DNA from: Pelagibius sp.
Lineage (GTDB): Bacteria > Pseudomonadota > Alphaproteobacteria > Kiloniellales > Kiloniellaceae
DNA: 64,000 nucleotides
Direction of reading: 5' to 3'
Assembly (NCBI RefSeq): GCF_028281305.1
Contig: NZ_JANQKD010000108.1
Location: forward strand, 62,001-126,000
The notes under the pieces are model-generated. The model saw only the letters and a list, made by a program, of their open reading frames with translations. It ran no database searches and was not told where the DNA came from. Numbering within the stretch: the stretch's first letter is position 1; every line of letters starts with the position of its first letter. Shown here in pieces: positions 32,964 through 42,336 of the stretch. The translations under genes were made by a program, and so were the position numbers.

Positions 32964-33010
32964 GCGGGCAACGGGCTGCTCCTCACGCACAGTGGGAGGG
33001 CGTCCGCGGC

Positions 33011-34165
33011 TTGGTGGTGGATCCGGAAAGTTTCGATAGAGCGCTGGACCAGGTCTACCGTGCAACGACGGGGGAGGTGGACTGGCATGACGCGCTTCTG
33101 CGCATTGCATCCACCTTCGGTGCCGCCTGTGCTGCGGTGGCGGTCGAGCGCAGCGACATAGCGCAGATCCGCCACGACCCCCTGAGCATTGCCCCGACGC
33201 CAGAGACTCTTCACAGCAGCCTGCAGACCCGGGATATCGGGGAACTTTACTACGCCCGATATCACCGGCTTGACCCCTTCAGAGCACAGGTCGGGGTTGC
33301 GCTGACCCCCTCCGTGCTGCGCATGCATGACGTCTGTGATGTGGCCGCGTTTGCGCGCAGCGAATACTACCAGGACCTCTGCCGGCGCATCGACTGCTTC
33401 CACCTCGGCCGCTTTACCGCGCGGTTCGACGCCGACAGCCAGCTCAGGATCGTCGTCAACCGGAGCCGCAAGTCCGAGCCCTTCGACGAGCGGGAACTGG
33501 CGCTCTTCCAGGCCCTGGGCGGCCATGTCGCCCGGGCGCTCCGCATACAGCGCCAGGTGACCCAGATGGGCGCGACGCTGGTCGCCGCGCTGGAGGCTCT
33601 GGGCCGTAACGGGCGCGCCGCCTTTCTTGTCGACCGCAGTGCCAGGATCTCGCAGATGAACGCAAAGGCGGAGGCGATCTGCACCCAGGGCGACGGACTG
33701 ACCGCCCGCCACGGCCGGCTGGTGCCGCAGGAAGCCGATGCACAAAGGCAACTGCGCGCTGCCCTGTCCTTTCAGCTCGGCGAGGGCCCGACGACGGCGC
33801 CCAAGGGGCCGACCTTCGTTGTGATCCACCGCGCCTCCGCCGCGATGCCTTTTGTGGCGGAGGTCACGCCCTTTGCCTTCGACGTCCTGTGGAGCACGCC
33901 GGTTGCGGCCACGGCTTTGGTGACCATAGAGGATCCGGACTCCCAGCGGCCGATTGTCTCGGAGGGTGTGGCCGCCGCGCTGAGCCTGACCCGCGGCGAG
34001 ACGCGCGTTGCCGGCTTGCTGGCGGGCGGGCGCAGCGAGCGGGAGATTGCCGATGCCCTGGCCGTCAGCCTCAACACGGTGAAGACCCACCGCAAGCGCA
34101 TCTACGCCAAGCTCGGGGTTGCCCGCCGCGCGGAGCTGGCGGCGATTCTCAACGCCCGCCGCTAG
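33011..34165 (+). CDS. LuxR-type transcriptional regulator (paralogue B)
   Basis: A 384-residue paralogue of the regulator at 20700-21854. The HTH SEREIADALAVSLNTVKTHRKRIYAKLGVARRAEL and the region HVARALRIQRQVTQMGATLVAALEALGRNGRAAFLVDRSARI align without large gaps. The TTG at 33011 is chosen because it gives MVVDPESFD, matching MVIDRQAFD of the paralogue, and GGGAGGG lies upstream; GTG at 33014 is possible. The sensory part again lacks the acyl-homoserine-lactone-binding domain signature. A long leader with palindrome 4 precedes it. Autoregulation or cross-regulation with paralogue A through the shared palindrome is plausible. Confidence 0.88.
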   Translation: MVVDPESFDRALDQVYRATTGEVDWHDALLRIASTFGAACAAVAVERSDIAQIRHDPLSIAPTPETLHSSLQTRDIGELYYARYHRLDPFRAQVGVALTPSVLRMHDVCDVAAFARSEYYQDLCRRIDCFHLGRFTARFDADSQLRIVVNRSRKSEPFDERELALFQALGGHVARALRIQRQVTQMGATLVAALEALGRNGRAAFLVDRSARISQMNAKAEAICTQGDGLTARHGRLVPQEADAQRQLRAALSFQLGEGPTTAPKGPTFVVIHRASAAMPFVAEVTPFAFDVLWSTPVAATALVTIEDPDSQRPIVSEGVAAALSLTRGETRVAGLLAGGRSEREIADALAVSLNTVKTHRKRIYAKLGVARRAELAAILNARR

Positions 34166-34166
34166 G

Positions 34167-34182
34167 CAGGGCCGGCGCCCTG
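34167..34182. terminator. Weak terminator candidate between convergent genes
   Basis: CAGGGC-CGGC-GCCCTG hairpin one base after the stop of luxR paralogue B, in the 70-bp gap to the convergent GH65 gene. No T-run. Confidence 0.35.
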
Positions 34183-34235
34183 AACGGCGACCAGCAGAGG
34201 GGTGACGCCGAAGTTGACCGGCGCGGCAGTGGCTC

Positions 34236-36758
34236 TCAGGCTTGTGCTGTCGAGGCCTCCTGAGGCGGATCTGCAGGCCGGCGCGGGCGGCAGTGGCGCT
34301 GCAGTTCCGTGCGATCCCGCTGCTTGACCTGGTGGTCCCGCGGGAGCTCCGGGAAGAGGCGGAATTCGAAGCGCTGGCCCGGGCTGATGTCGCGGGTCTG
34401 GCCGCGGTAAGCGATGGTGATCGGATGTGCCGTCACCGTGCGGCTGGTGATCGAGAGTTTCTCCTGCGTCGCTTCCAGGTCCAGCGTCTGTCCGCGGTAG
34501 CGCACCGTGGTCTTCAGCCCTGTCAGTTCCTCCGGCAGGCGCGGATTGAACGTCAGGACGTTGGTGCGCGGCTCGATGCCCAGATAGCAGCGCTGCATAA
34601 GATCGATGGTGCCCGCCATGGCGCCGAGATGGATGCCTTCGGCGGTGGTGCCGCCCTGCAGGTCGGCGATATCGCTGTTAAGGGCCTGATTGAACAGCTC
34701 CCAGGAGCGGCTGCGGTCGGCGCGCGCCAGCACCCAGGCATGCGTAACCCAACTGAGGGTCGATCCGTGGGAGGTGCGCTGCATGTGGTAACGGATCGTG
34801 TTGATGATCATGTCGGGCGTGAAGTCGTAGCCCAGGCGCGCGAAGATCTCCGTCAGCTCTTCGGCGGAGAAGAGGAAGAACAGCATCAGCACATCGGCCT
34901 GCTTGGAGACCTTGTAGTCGTTCGGGTCGGCCCCCTCCTGGTCGAGGATGCGGTCGAGCCGCTCGATGTGGCCGTATTTCTCGCGGTAGACCTCCCAGTC
35001 GAATTCCTTCAGGCGGTCATAGCCTTCGAACTGACAGATGACGCCGTCCCCGTCGAAGGGAACCATGAGGTTGCGGCTGAGGTCGTCCCAGTGGCCCAGC
35101 TCCTCGGCGGTCAGGCCAAGCTTGTCGCAGAGCTCGCGGCGGCGCGTGTCGGGCAGCAAGTCCAGGGCGTCCAGCGTGCGGGTCAGGGACCAGGCGACCA
35201 TGACGTTGGTATAGGCGTTGTTGTCGAGGCCGCCGGCCTCGCTCGGGTCCTTGCCGGGGTAGGCGGTATGAAACTCGTCCGGGCCCATGACGCCGCGGAT
35301 GGCGTAGCGTCCGCTGGCGGCGTCATAGCTGGCGATGCTGGCCCAGAAGCGGGCGATCTCCAGCATCAGCTCGGCGCCGAAGTCGTAGAGGAACTCCCGG
35401 TCCTCGGTCACCTGGTAGTACTGCCAGACGTTGAAGGTGATAGCGGCGTTGATGTGGCGCTGGCGGTGGGAGTTGTCGGGAATCCATTGGCCGGACATGG
35501 GGTTGAGGTGAAAGCGCTGGCACTCTTCCCGCCCGTCGCTGCCGCTCTGCCAGGGAAACATCGCGCCGCGGAAACCCGCCTCATGGGCGGCGCGCCGCGC
35601 TTCGTTCAGGCGGCGAAAGCGGTACCGCAGCAGAGCCCGCGTGAGGACCGGTTTGCGCAGATTGAGAAAGGGAAAGATGAAGAGCTCGTCCCACATGATC
35701 TTGCCGCGGTAGGCTTCGCCGTGCCAGCCCCGGGGCGGCACGCCGACATCAAGATCGACCGAGTGGGTGGAGACAGTCTGCAGCAGGTGGAAGATGTGCA
35801 GGCGCAGCTTCATCTCCACCTGGGAGTTGGCCGTGGTCTCGATCTCGATGCCGCACTCCTCCCAGAGATGCTTCCAGGCGCTGCGATGGGCCTGCAGGAG
35901 GTCCTCGAAGGATCCGGCGTGTCGGCACTCCTGCAGGGCTGCGATGCCGGGCTCCGAGATCGCCGCGTCGTGGCCGGTGTAGAGGGAGACGATCTTCTCG
36001 ACCCGCAGCTCCCGCCCCTCCTCGGCATCCAGCGTAATGTCCTGGCCGATGAAGTCGGGCAGGCGTTCCAGCGTTTTCCTGGCCGGCAAAAGCCCCAGTC
36101 CGTTAAAAATTCGCGTGCGGGCGACTTCGACGATCTCCCGCCGGCTTTGCACCATGCGGCTGCGCAAAAGGATGGTGTCGTCGCCGGTCTCCGTCGTTTC
36201 CACCGTCTCCAGATGACGGCTGTTCAGCGCGCTGTAGCGGGGGACGCCTGCATTGGTGACGCCGCCGTCGAGGGCGGAGCGGACGGTGAGCTTGCCTGCC
36301 CAGTTCTCTGGCGTCAGCCGCAGTTCGATGCCGGCCAGGTGGGAGTTGCTCATGGAGACGAAGCGCCGTTCATCCACGCGCGTGATGCGGTCCTCTGAGT
36401 CTTTGACCCGCAGGCTGCGGCGCAGGATGCCTTCTTTCAGCGAGAGCTCCTGGCGGTAGTCCAGGTATTCAACCTCGCCCGGGCGCAGCCAGGGGCCGTC
36501 GCCGATACGGAACACCAGCGGCAGCCAGTTGGGGACGTTGACCAGATCCTCGTTTTCGATCTCGTGGCCGGCGATCTCCGTGGTCAGCCTGTTGTAGCCG
36601 CCGGCGAGGTAGCTGCCTGGGTAGTGCGTCCCATCGGCGAGCGCGTCGGGCGCCGCGCCGCGGGTTGCGAAGTAGCCGTTGCCCAGTGTGCAGAGCGTCT
36701 CCCGCAGCCCCTGCTGCTGTGGAACGAAGCCGTCGTAAACCAGGAACCAGTCGTTCAT
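34236..36758 (-). CDS. GH65 family disaccharide phosphorylase (probable trehalose phosphorylase)
   Basis: An 840-residue glycoside hydrolase family 65 enzyme. Such inverting phosphorylases cleave trehalose, maltose or kojibiose with phosphate to give beta-glucose-1-phosphate. The catalytic Glu is in RGVMGPDEFHTAYPG around residue 490; the beta-sandwich N-domain (residues 1-270), (alpha/alpha)6 barrel (WDELFIFPFLNLRKP, AMFPWQSGSDG) and C-domain are all present. Substrate is inferred from context: it overlaps by 4 bp a gene with beta-phosphoglucomutase and trehalose-phosphatase domains, downstream of otsA. Together the genes could recycle trehalose to glucose-6-phosphate. Maltose or kojibiose remain possible. 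Confidence 0.87.
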   Translation of the reverse strand: MNDWFLVYDGFVPQQQGLRETLCTLGNGYFATRGAAPDALADGTHYPGSYLAGGYNRLTTEIAGHEIENEDLVNVPNWLPLVFRIGDGPWLRPGEVEYLDYRQELSLKEGILRRSLRVKDSEDRITRVDERRFVSMSNSHLAGIELRLTPENWAGKLTVRSALDGGVTNAGVPRYSALNSRHLETVETTETGDDTILLRSRMVQSRREIVEVARTRIFNGLGLLPARKTLERLPDFIGQDITLDAEEGRELRVEKIVSLYTGHDAAISEPGIAALQECRHAGSFEDLLQAHRSAWKHLWEECGIEIETTANSQVEMKLRLHIFHLLQTVSTHSVDLDVGVPPRGWHGEAYRGKIMWDELFIFPFLNLRKPVLTRALLRYRFRRLNEARRAAHEAGFRGAMFPWQSGSDGREECQRFHLNPMSGQWIPDNSHRQRHINAAITFNVWQYYQVTEDREFLYDFGAELMLEIARFWASIASYDAASGRYAIRGVMGPDEFHTAYPGKDPSEAGGLDNNAYTNVMVAWSLTRTLDALDLLPDTRRRELCDKLGLTAEELGHWDDLSRNLMVPFDGDGVICQFEGYDRLKEFDWEVYREKYGHIERLDRILDQEGADPNDYKVSKQADVLMLFFLFSAEELTEIFARLGYDFTPDMIINTIRYHMQRTSHGSTLSWVTHAWVLARADRSRSWELFNQALNSDIADLQGGTTAEGIHLGAMAGTIDLMQRCYLGIEPRTNVLTFNPRLPEELTGLKTTVRYRGQTLDLEATQEKLSITSRTVTAHPITIAYRGQTRDISPGQRFEFRLFPELPRDHQVKQRDRTELQRHCRPRRPADPPQEASTAQA

Positions 36759-38443
36759 TGCGCAAGCTCCCCCCGGAGGAAGGCCGACAACGCGGCCAGA
36801 AGTGTTTCCGCCTCCTGCGGGTTGCGCAGAAGGTAATCGGCAGCGCCGTCGAGCGGCTGCTCGGCAACCAGAAAGGAAAGCCCCTTGCCGCGCAGCGCCC
36901 GAAAGGCGTCGAAATCCGTTTCGTCGTCGCCGATGTAGATCGGCAGGACCTCGTCTCCTTCAAGCTCGAGGGCCTCGAGCAGCCAGAGCACCGCCTTGCC
37001 TTTGTCCCAATCGATGTTCGGCCGCAGTTCGAAGACCTTCTTGCCGCCGGTCTTGCGCAGCAGCGGGTGCTGCGCCATCACCGCGTCCACGGCTTCTTCC
37101 ACGCGCGGCACGTCCTGCGGCTTCACGAGACGGAAGTGGACGGCCAAGGCAAGCTTCTTGTCCTCCACCAGAACGCCTTCGATCCCGGCGACGCGGTGAC
37201 CGATCTCGGTAGCCGCGCGCTTCACCTCGGGAACAAAGGCTTCCCCTTCCTCGTGCTGGATCTCGGTGCCCTCCGGGCCGACGATGTCGAAGCCGTGCGA
37301 GCCCGCGTAGACGATCTCCTCCAGGTCGACCAGGTCGGCGACATTGCCGCGCTCGCGGCCGGAGACGATGACCACGGTGCAGGCCCGCGCCAGGGTCCGC
37401 AGGGTGCTGCGCATGCTGTCCGACAGGACGGCAAGATCGGGACGGGCGACGATCGGCGTCAGCGTGCCGTCGTAATCCAGGAAGACGGCAAGCCTGCGTG
37501 TGCCGATTCGGGACTTGATGTCATCCAGCTTTTCGAGAGCGGGGGGAGCGGGCTGCATCCTGTTCTCCAGCGTATGGCCGTCGCTTCTGTCCGGCGCCCC
37601 ATCGAGAGCATCCGGATCTGGGGCGTCCGCGTCACCGAGATGGAGTTCGCTGAGGTCGGAAACGACGACGTCGGCGCCCGCCCGCTGCAGAAGTCTGGGA
37701 TTTCCGTCGCGACTGACACCGACGACCAGGCCGAAACGGCCGGCGCGCCCCGCCTCGATGCCGGAGACCGCATCCTCCACCACCGCGGCTCTCTCCGGCC
37801 TTGAGCCGACGCGCCGCGCCGCCTCCAGGTAGGTGTCCGGCGAGGGCTTGCCGTCCAGCCAGCATTCGCGCGCCACGATGCCATCGACTTTGGCGTCGAA
37901 GAGCTGTGCGACACCGGCGGCCTCCAGCACCTCGCGACCGTTGCGGCTGGAGGTGACGACGGCCACTTTCAGGCCGAGGCGGCGGATCTTGTGAATGAAG
38001 TCGACCGAACTCGGATAGGTGGTCACACCGTTCTGGCGGATTGCCTTCAGGAAGAGCTGGTTCTTCCGGTTGCCGAGACCGCAGACCGTTTCCTTGTCGG
38101 GCGGGTCACGGTCATGGCCATGTGGCAGCGAGATGCCCCGCGACTCCAAAAAGCTGGCAACCCCTTCGTAGCGCGGTTTGCCGTCCACGAACTGCTTGTA
38201 GTCATGGTCGAGATCGAAAGGGACAAAGCCCGCACTCAGCCGTGATGCCCGTTCGCGCAGGAACGCGTCGAACATCTCCTTCCAGGAGTTCGCGTGAACC
38301 TCCGCTGTCTCGGTGATGACGCCGTCCAGGTCCAGGAGAATGGCATCAAGGTCATCAAGGCTCGCCGCCGGGCCTTTGGGCTCTTGGTCCGCCTGCTGGT
38401 CATCCTCTTCCGCAGTCCGGTTTTCCATACCGCTCATGGTCAT
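36755..38443 (-). CDS. Beta-phosphoglucomutase / trehalose-6-phosphate phosphatase fusion
   Basis: A 562-residue protein with two haloacid-dehalogenase-type domains. Residues 30-280 match the beta-phosphoglucomutase family (LLDLDGVITETAEVHANSWKEMFD with nucleophile D38 and D40; VVTSSRNG; VVEDAVSGIEAGRAG). Residues 315-560 match trehalose-phosphatase OtsB (FLDYDGTLTPIV, VSGRERGN, IGDDETDFDAF). The fusion pairs enzymes for beta-glucose-1-phosphate use and trehalose synthesis. I use the ATG at 38443; ATGs at 38437 and 38428 are alternatives. Overlaps GH65 by 4 bp; 74 bp downstream of otsA. Confidence 0.88.
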   Translation of the reverse strand: MTMSGMENRTAEEDDQQADQEPKGPAASLDDLDAILLDLDGVITETAEVHANSWKEMFDAFLRERASRLSAGFVPFDLDHDYKQFVDGKPRYEGVASFLESRGISLPHGHDRDPPDKETVCGLGNRKNQLFLKAIRQNGVTTYPSSVDFIHKIRRLGLKVAVVTSSRNGREVLEAAGVAQLFDAKVDGIVARECWLDGKPSPDTYLEAARRVGSRPERAAVVEDAVSGIEAGRAGRFGLVVGVSRDGNPRLLQRAGADVVVSDLSELHLGDADAPDPDALDGAPDRSDGHTLENRMQPAPPALEKLDDIKSRIGTRRLAVFLDYDGTLTPIVARPDLAVLSDSMRSTLRTLARACTVVIVSGRERGNVADLVDLEEIVYAGSHGFDIVGPEGTEIQHEEGEAFVPEVKRAATEIGHRVAGIEGVLVEDKKLALAVHFRLVKPQDVPRVEEAVDAVMAQHPLLRKTGGKKVFELRPNIDWDKGKAVLWLLEALELEGDEVLPIYIGDDETDFDAFRALRGKGLSFLVAEQPLDGAADYLLRNPQEAETLLAALSAFLRGELAQ

Positions 38444-38517
38444 TACTGCACTCGCTTCTGGTTCAGGCGCAAACAGGCAAGAGGCAATCAACAGACGATC
38501 TTGGGGGTTCGGTCGGA

Positions 38518-39924
38518 TCAGGCGGCTCGGGTTTCTCCCACTGCGCTGCTGTCGGCGGACGCCTCGGCCAGCGCGTCAAGAAAGGCGTTGCGCCAGGCGT
38601 GAACGTCGTGCGTGTCGAGATGGAGCTTCATCTGGCGCCAGCGCCGGCGCCGTTCGGCCAAGGGCATCTCAAGGGCGTCCTGAATGGCCTCGGCGGTCGA
38701 GGAGATGTCGAAGGGATTGACCAGAAGCGCTTCGGTCAGCTCCTGAGCCGAACCGGCGAAACGCGAAAGGATGAGCACGCCCGGGTCTTCCGGGTCCTGT
38801 GCAGCAATGTACTCCTTGGCGACCAGGTTCATGCCGTCGCGCAACGGGGTGACCAGCCCGACCCGGCTGACCCGGTAGAGGGCAGCGAGCTGCTTCTGGC
38901 TGAAAGTCCGGTTGAGATAGTGAATGGGCGTCCAGTCGAAGCTGCCGAAGCGGCCGTTGATGCTGCCGGAAAGGCCCTCCAACTGGCTGCGCATCTCACG
39001 GTACTCGGGAACCGACTCGCGCGACGGCGCGGCAACCTGGATCAGGGAAATATGTCCGCGCAGCGCCGGCGTGCGGTCGAGAGCGGTGGCAAAGGCCCGC
39101 AGACGCTCCGCGAGGCCCTTGGTGTAGTCCAGGCGCTCGACGCCGCAGATCCACTGGCGGTCGCCCATGAAGTCGCGCAGCTGGTCGGCGGTTTCCTCGA
39201 CTTCCTCGGACTGGGCCATCTCCGCAAAGGCGGCGGTGTCGAGGCTGACCGGAAAGGCGTCGACCTGGGTCACATGGTCCCCCATTCTCAGGCTGCCGTC
39301 GGCGCCCGGCTCCGCATCCAGGAACTCGGCCACGGCGTGGCGGAAGTTCTCCGCGCAGGCTTCGGTCTGGAAGCCGACCAGATCGTAAAAGCAGAGATCG
39401 GCCAGCAGCTCGCGATAGCACGGCAGGGCCGCGAAGGTCTGCGGCGGCGGAAAGGGGATGTGCAGGAAGAATCCGAGCGGGCCCTCGACGCCTCTGTGCC
39501 GCAGGTGCTTGCCCAGCGGGATCAGGTGGTAGTCCTGGACCCAGATGGTGTCGTCGTCCTTGAGCAGCGGGGTCAGAACCTCCGCGAAGCGGCGGTTGAC
39601 GCTGCGGTAGGTGTCGAAGGCCTTGCGTTCCGGCCGGCAGATGTCGAGGCGGCCGTGGAAGACGGGCCAGAGGGTCCGGTTCGAGAACTCCTCGTAGTAG
39701 CCGCGCAGTTCCGCGCGGCAGAGATCAAGCGTGGCGAGCGAGAAGCCGTCATGCTGGTTGACCCGCCAGTCGGATCCGGGGGCTTCCGTAACCTTCCCGC
39801 TCCAGCCGAACCAGAGCCCGCCGCTTTCCTCGAGCGCGGATTTCAGGGCCACAGACAGCCCGCCAGCGGGATCCTGTGAACGCAGTGTAGGGACACGATT
39901 TGAGACGATGACCAGACGTTCCAT
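38518..39924 (-). CDS. otsA: Trehalose-6-phosphate synthase OtsA
   Basis: A 468-residue GT20 glycosyltransferase that joins UDP- or ADP-glucose to glucose-6-phosphate. MERLVIVSNRVP starts the family fold; WFGWSGKV, VQDYHLIPLGKHLR, FLHIPFPPPQ, GVERLDYTKGL and LRDGMNLVAKEY are the donor and acceptor site motifs. The length is typical. The ATG at 39924 is fixed by this N-terminus. First gene of an operon with the fusion phosphatase and the GH65 phosphorylase, so trehalose probably serves as an osmoprotectant that can be re-mobilised. Confidence 0.95.
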   Translation of the reverse strand: MERLVIVSNRVPTLRSQDPAGGLSVALKSALEESGGLWFGWSGKVTEAPGSDWRVNQHDGFSLATLDLCRAELRGYYEEFSNRTLWPVFHGRLDICRPERKAFDTYRSVNRRFAEVLTPLLKDDDTIWVQDYHLIPLGKHLRHRGVEGPLGFFLHIPFPPPQTFAALPCYRELLADLCFYDLVGFQTEACAENFRHAVAEFLDAEPGADGSLRMGDHVTQVDAFPVSLDTAAFAEMAQSEEVEETADQLRDFMGDRQWICGVERLDYTKGLAERLRAFATALDRTPALRGHISLIQVAAPSRESVPEYREMRSQLEGLSGSINGRFGSFDWTPIHYLNRTFSQKQLAALYRVSRVGLVTPLRDGMNLVAKEYIAAQDPEDPGVLILSRFAGSAQELTEALLVNPFDISSTAEAIQDALEMPLAERRRRWRQMKLHLDTHDVHAWRNAFLDALAEASADSSAVGETRAA

Positions 39925-40191
39925 GGGGGGGTGCTTTCCCTGTTCTGGACGTCTTCGCCGGTGCAGCGCCGACACAATGAGTTGACGCGCTGCCGCCTGA
40001 ACGAAGTCGCCAGCCAAGCCGCGATGAACCTCTGCTTTTGTTCTTTAGGTGATCGTTGCGCATGGCGTTGTTCGAGTGACGATTTGATCAACCTATCGCG
40101 CGTTTACGTTGGGTCTGCCTTGATCTGGCGCAAGGGTTCGCCCAAAGACAATTGTTCCTTGTTGTCTTGCCGTCGATCCGTGCGGTCGGCC

Positions 40192-41424
40192 TCAGCGGTC
40201 CGCCAGGCTGTCCCTGCCCAGGTCTGCCGTTTCGGAGGGCGTTGCCCGCCGGCTCAGCACCGCCTGAATGGCGTCGATCAGTTGCAGCTTGCCGCTCCAC
40301 CCCACATCGCGTGGGGTTATATGAGAGAAGCCGTCGATGACGAAAACCTCGCTGTCCGGGACCGCATCAGCCAGGGCCAGGCTCTCGCTGTAGGGGATCA
40401 TCGGATCCAGCCGCCCATGGACCAGAACCAGACGGCCGGCCAGGACGTCCAGGTCGTCGCCGCGCAACGAGAGGCCTTCGAGCTGGGCCGTCACGGAGGC
40501 CGGCAGGGCGGCCAGGAGCTCCGGGACCCTGTCGGGATCGCGGTTGGTGATCAGGCGCAGCAGCGCCAGCCCCTCCGGCCCCAGGCCGTCCTCGCCTGCG
40601 CGCCGCAAAAGGACTTCTGTCCCTTCCTGGCAGCCTTGGAAGCAACGCTCGCTGATGCGTTCCAGGATCGCGCGGTCGCCGGGGTTGTCGAGCACTACAG
40701 CGTTGCTGGCCAGGAACACCCACTTGGCCTCTTCCAACGGATCGCCGGCCCGCCACGGACCGCTGCCCCGCAGCCGGTAGCGTCCGGTGGTGGCATAGGT
40801 CACCACAGCCGCCGTGTCGTAGTAGCCGCCGACGCCGACGAGAAAGTGCAGGGGCGCTTCCGCGCGCACGTCCCGGCTGGCGATGGCCGCCAGGCCGACG
40901 GCATAAGAGATGGCGACCACGGCCACGCCCTGCTCCGCGGCCTCGGGCCGCAGGGCGGCAAGCTGCACCATCGCCGCACCGATGTCCTGCGTGTCTTCCA
41001 GGCGCACGCGCAGCTGGCGGGAACCGGGAACGTCCGGAACGAGGACGAGAAAGCGTGCCCGCGCCAGGCTGGTGGCCAGGTTGACGACCCGCGGATCGTC
41101 CTTGCCCTCGCGGGTGAAGCCGGGCACCAGAACCAGGGCGCCGCCGATGGGCTGGTGCGGTTCATAGAGATCGGCGCGGGTCTCGCTATCCCCGACCGGG
41201 TACCGCAGGGTTGTCCGGCTGGGCCGCGGCGTCTGCTCCTTCAGCGCCGATTGGCGGCTGCCGGCATCGATGTCGCGCAGCAGGCGCGTCGCCTCCCAGC
41301 TTTGCTGTGAAACGCAGCCGCCCAGGATCACAGCGAGAAGCCCCAGGCCGCCGGCGATTGCGGCAGTCCGCAGTCCGAAGGTGGTGTTTAGGATTCGCGT
41401 CCGCGCGTTGCGCACTGCAGTCAT
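40192..41424 (-). CDS. Lipoprotein with alpha/beta-hydrolase domain
   Basis: A 410-residue predicted lipoprotein. The lipobox is LGGC around residue 37 after a hydrophobic helix. The alpha/beta hydrolase fold is visible: ALVLVPGFTREG (oxyanion region), a nucleophile elbow VVAISYAVG (A-x-S-x-A rather than G-x-S-x-G), Asp in HGRLDPMIPY and His in DGFSHITP. Its substrate is unknown. It is divergent from the ABC operon at 41585 and 267 bp from otsA. Confidence 0.78.
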   Translation of the reverse strand: MTAVRNARTRILNTTFGLRTAAIAGGLGLLAVILGGCVSQQSWEATRLLRDIDAGSRQSALKEQTPRPSRTTLRYPVGDSETRADLYEPHQPIGGALVLVPGFTREGKDDPRVVNLATSLARARFLVLVPDVPGSRQLRVRLEDTQDIGAAMVQLAALRPEAAEQGVAVVAISYAVGLAAIASRDVRAEAPLHFLVGVGGYYDTAAVVTYATTGRYRLRGSGPWRAGDPLEEAKWVFLASNAVVLDNPGDRAILERISERCFQGCQEGTEVLLRRAGEDGLGPEGLALLRLITNRDPDRVPELLAALPASVTAQLEGLSLRGDDLDVLAGRLVLVHGRLDPMIPYSESLALADAVPDSEVFVIDGFSHITPRDVGWSGKLQLIDAIQAVLSRRATPSETADLGRDSLADR

Positions 41425-41584
41425 GGCTCCCGGTGGTTGCGGTTCAGACCGTGAAGAGGGTTCCTGATACGGCAGCAGCTTCCGACGGGGTGATGATCTG
41501 GGTCAAGGCTGACGCCGTGCCCTGCCCTTAGGCTGCTTTCAAAACCCGCGGAGTCGGACATTCAAAGGGGACCGGAGGAGTGGC

Positions 41585-42328
41585 ATGCAGGCCGAGCCCA
41601 GCCTGGCGGCGGACGGTGGTTTGCGGCGCCCGTCGATCACCGCCAGAGGACTGACGAAGGTTTACCGCACTGGAGAGGTGGAGGTGCACGCCCTGCGGGG
41701 GGTCGACCTTACGCTTTTTCAGTCGGAGCTGGTGGTGCTGCTGGGTCCTTCGGGCAGCGGCAAGTCGACACTGCTGAACATCCTTGGCGGGCTCGACCGG
41801 CCGACGGCGGGCCAGGTCTTCTTCGATGGCGAGGAACTGACTGCCTTCGACGAGTCGACGCTGACCCGCTACCGCCGCGACTACGTCGGTTTCGTGTTCC
41901 AGTTCTACAACCTCATTCCCAGTCTGACGGCGCGGGAAAACGTGGCCCTGGTGACCGAGATCGCGCCCAAGCCGATCACCCCGGAGGAGGCACTGGGCCT
42001 GGTTGGCCTCGGCGAGCGCCTCGACCACTTTCCGGCACAGCTCTCCGGCGGTGAGCAGCAGCGCGTCGCCATTGCCCGCGCCATTGCCAAACAGCCGCGA
42101 ATCCTATTGTGCGACGAGCCGACCGGCGCGCTCGACAGCAAGAGCGGCACCATCGTTCTCGAGGCCATTCAGCGGGTGAACGAAGAGCTGGGGACGACCA
42201 CCGCGCTGATTACGCACAATGCCATCATCGCCGAGATGGCCGATCGCGTGATCTCTTTCGCTGACGGCCACATCTCGGAGACCCGCGACAATCCAAGCAA
42301 GCGCCGAGCCTCCGAGATGACCTGGTAG
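41585..42328 (+). CDS. ABC transporter ATPase (MacB/LolD type)
   Basis: A 247-residue ATPase with Walker [11 protein letters not shown]-loop [17 protein letters not shown], signature [16 protein letters not shown] and Walker [13 protein letters not shown]. The Q-loop wording is characteristic of the MacB/LolD/FtsE family. GGAGGAG is 5 bp before the ATG. First gene of a three-gene operon with an FtsX-like permease and a membrane-fusion adaptor. Confidence 0.93.
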   Translation: MQAEPSLAADGGLRRPSITARGLTKVYRTGEVEVHALRGVDLTLFQSELVVLLGPSGSGKSTLLNILGGLDRPTAGQVFFDGEELTAFDESTLTRYRRDYVGFVFQFYNLIPSLTARENVALVTEIAPKPITPEEALGLVGLGERLDHFPAQLSGGEQQRVAIARAIAKQPRILLCDEPTGALDSKSGTIVLEAIQRVNEELGTTTALITHNAIIAEMADRVISFADGHISETRDNPSKRRASEMTW

Positions 42329-42336
42329 GCCGGGCG

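Larger units (their letters stand above)
32414..33010. other. 597-bp intergenic region and long leader of luxR paralogue B
   Basis: No credible coding frame; a 52-codon frame from ATG 32881 overlapping the regulator start has no family and no good ribosome site. It contains palindrome 4 (32466-32481), a TGCTAGAAG extended -10-like element, and a perfect 11-bp stem (32608-32618 with 32641-32651) closed by a 22-base loop holding CCCCCTC and CTCCTC. The 12-mer CGGTACGGAAGG shared with paralogue A is at 32952-32963. A 5' untranslated leader of nearly 500 bases or a small RNA is likely. Confidence 0.65.

Noticed and set aside
32833-33039. Small protein gene overlapping the start of luxR paralogue B
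   Set aside because: No family resemblance, poor ribosome site, glycine/arginine-rich tail caused by the out-of-frame overlap.
34242-36398. A plus-strand open frame of about 700 codons opposite GH65
   Set aside because: Shadow of the GH65 gene, which has complete catalytic motifs on the minus strand.
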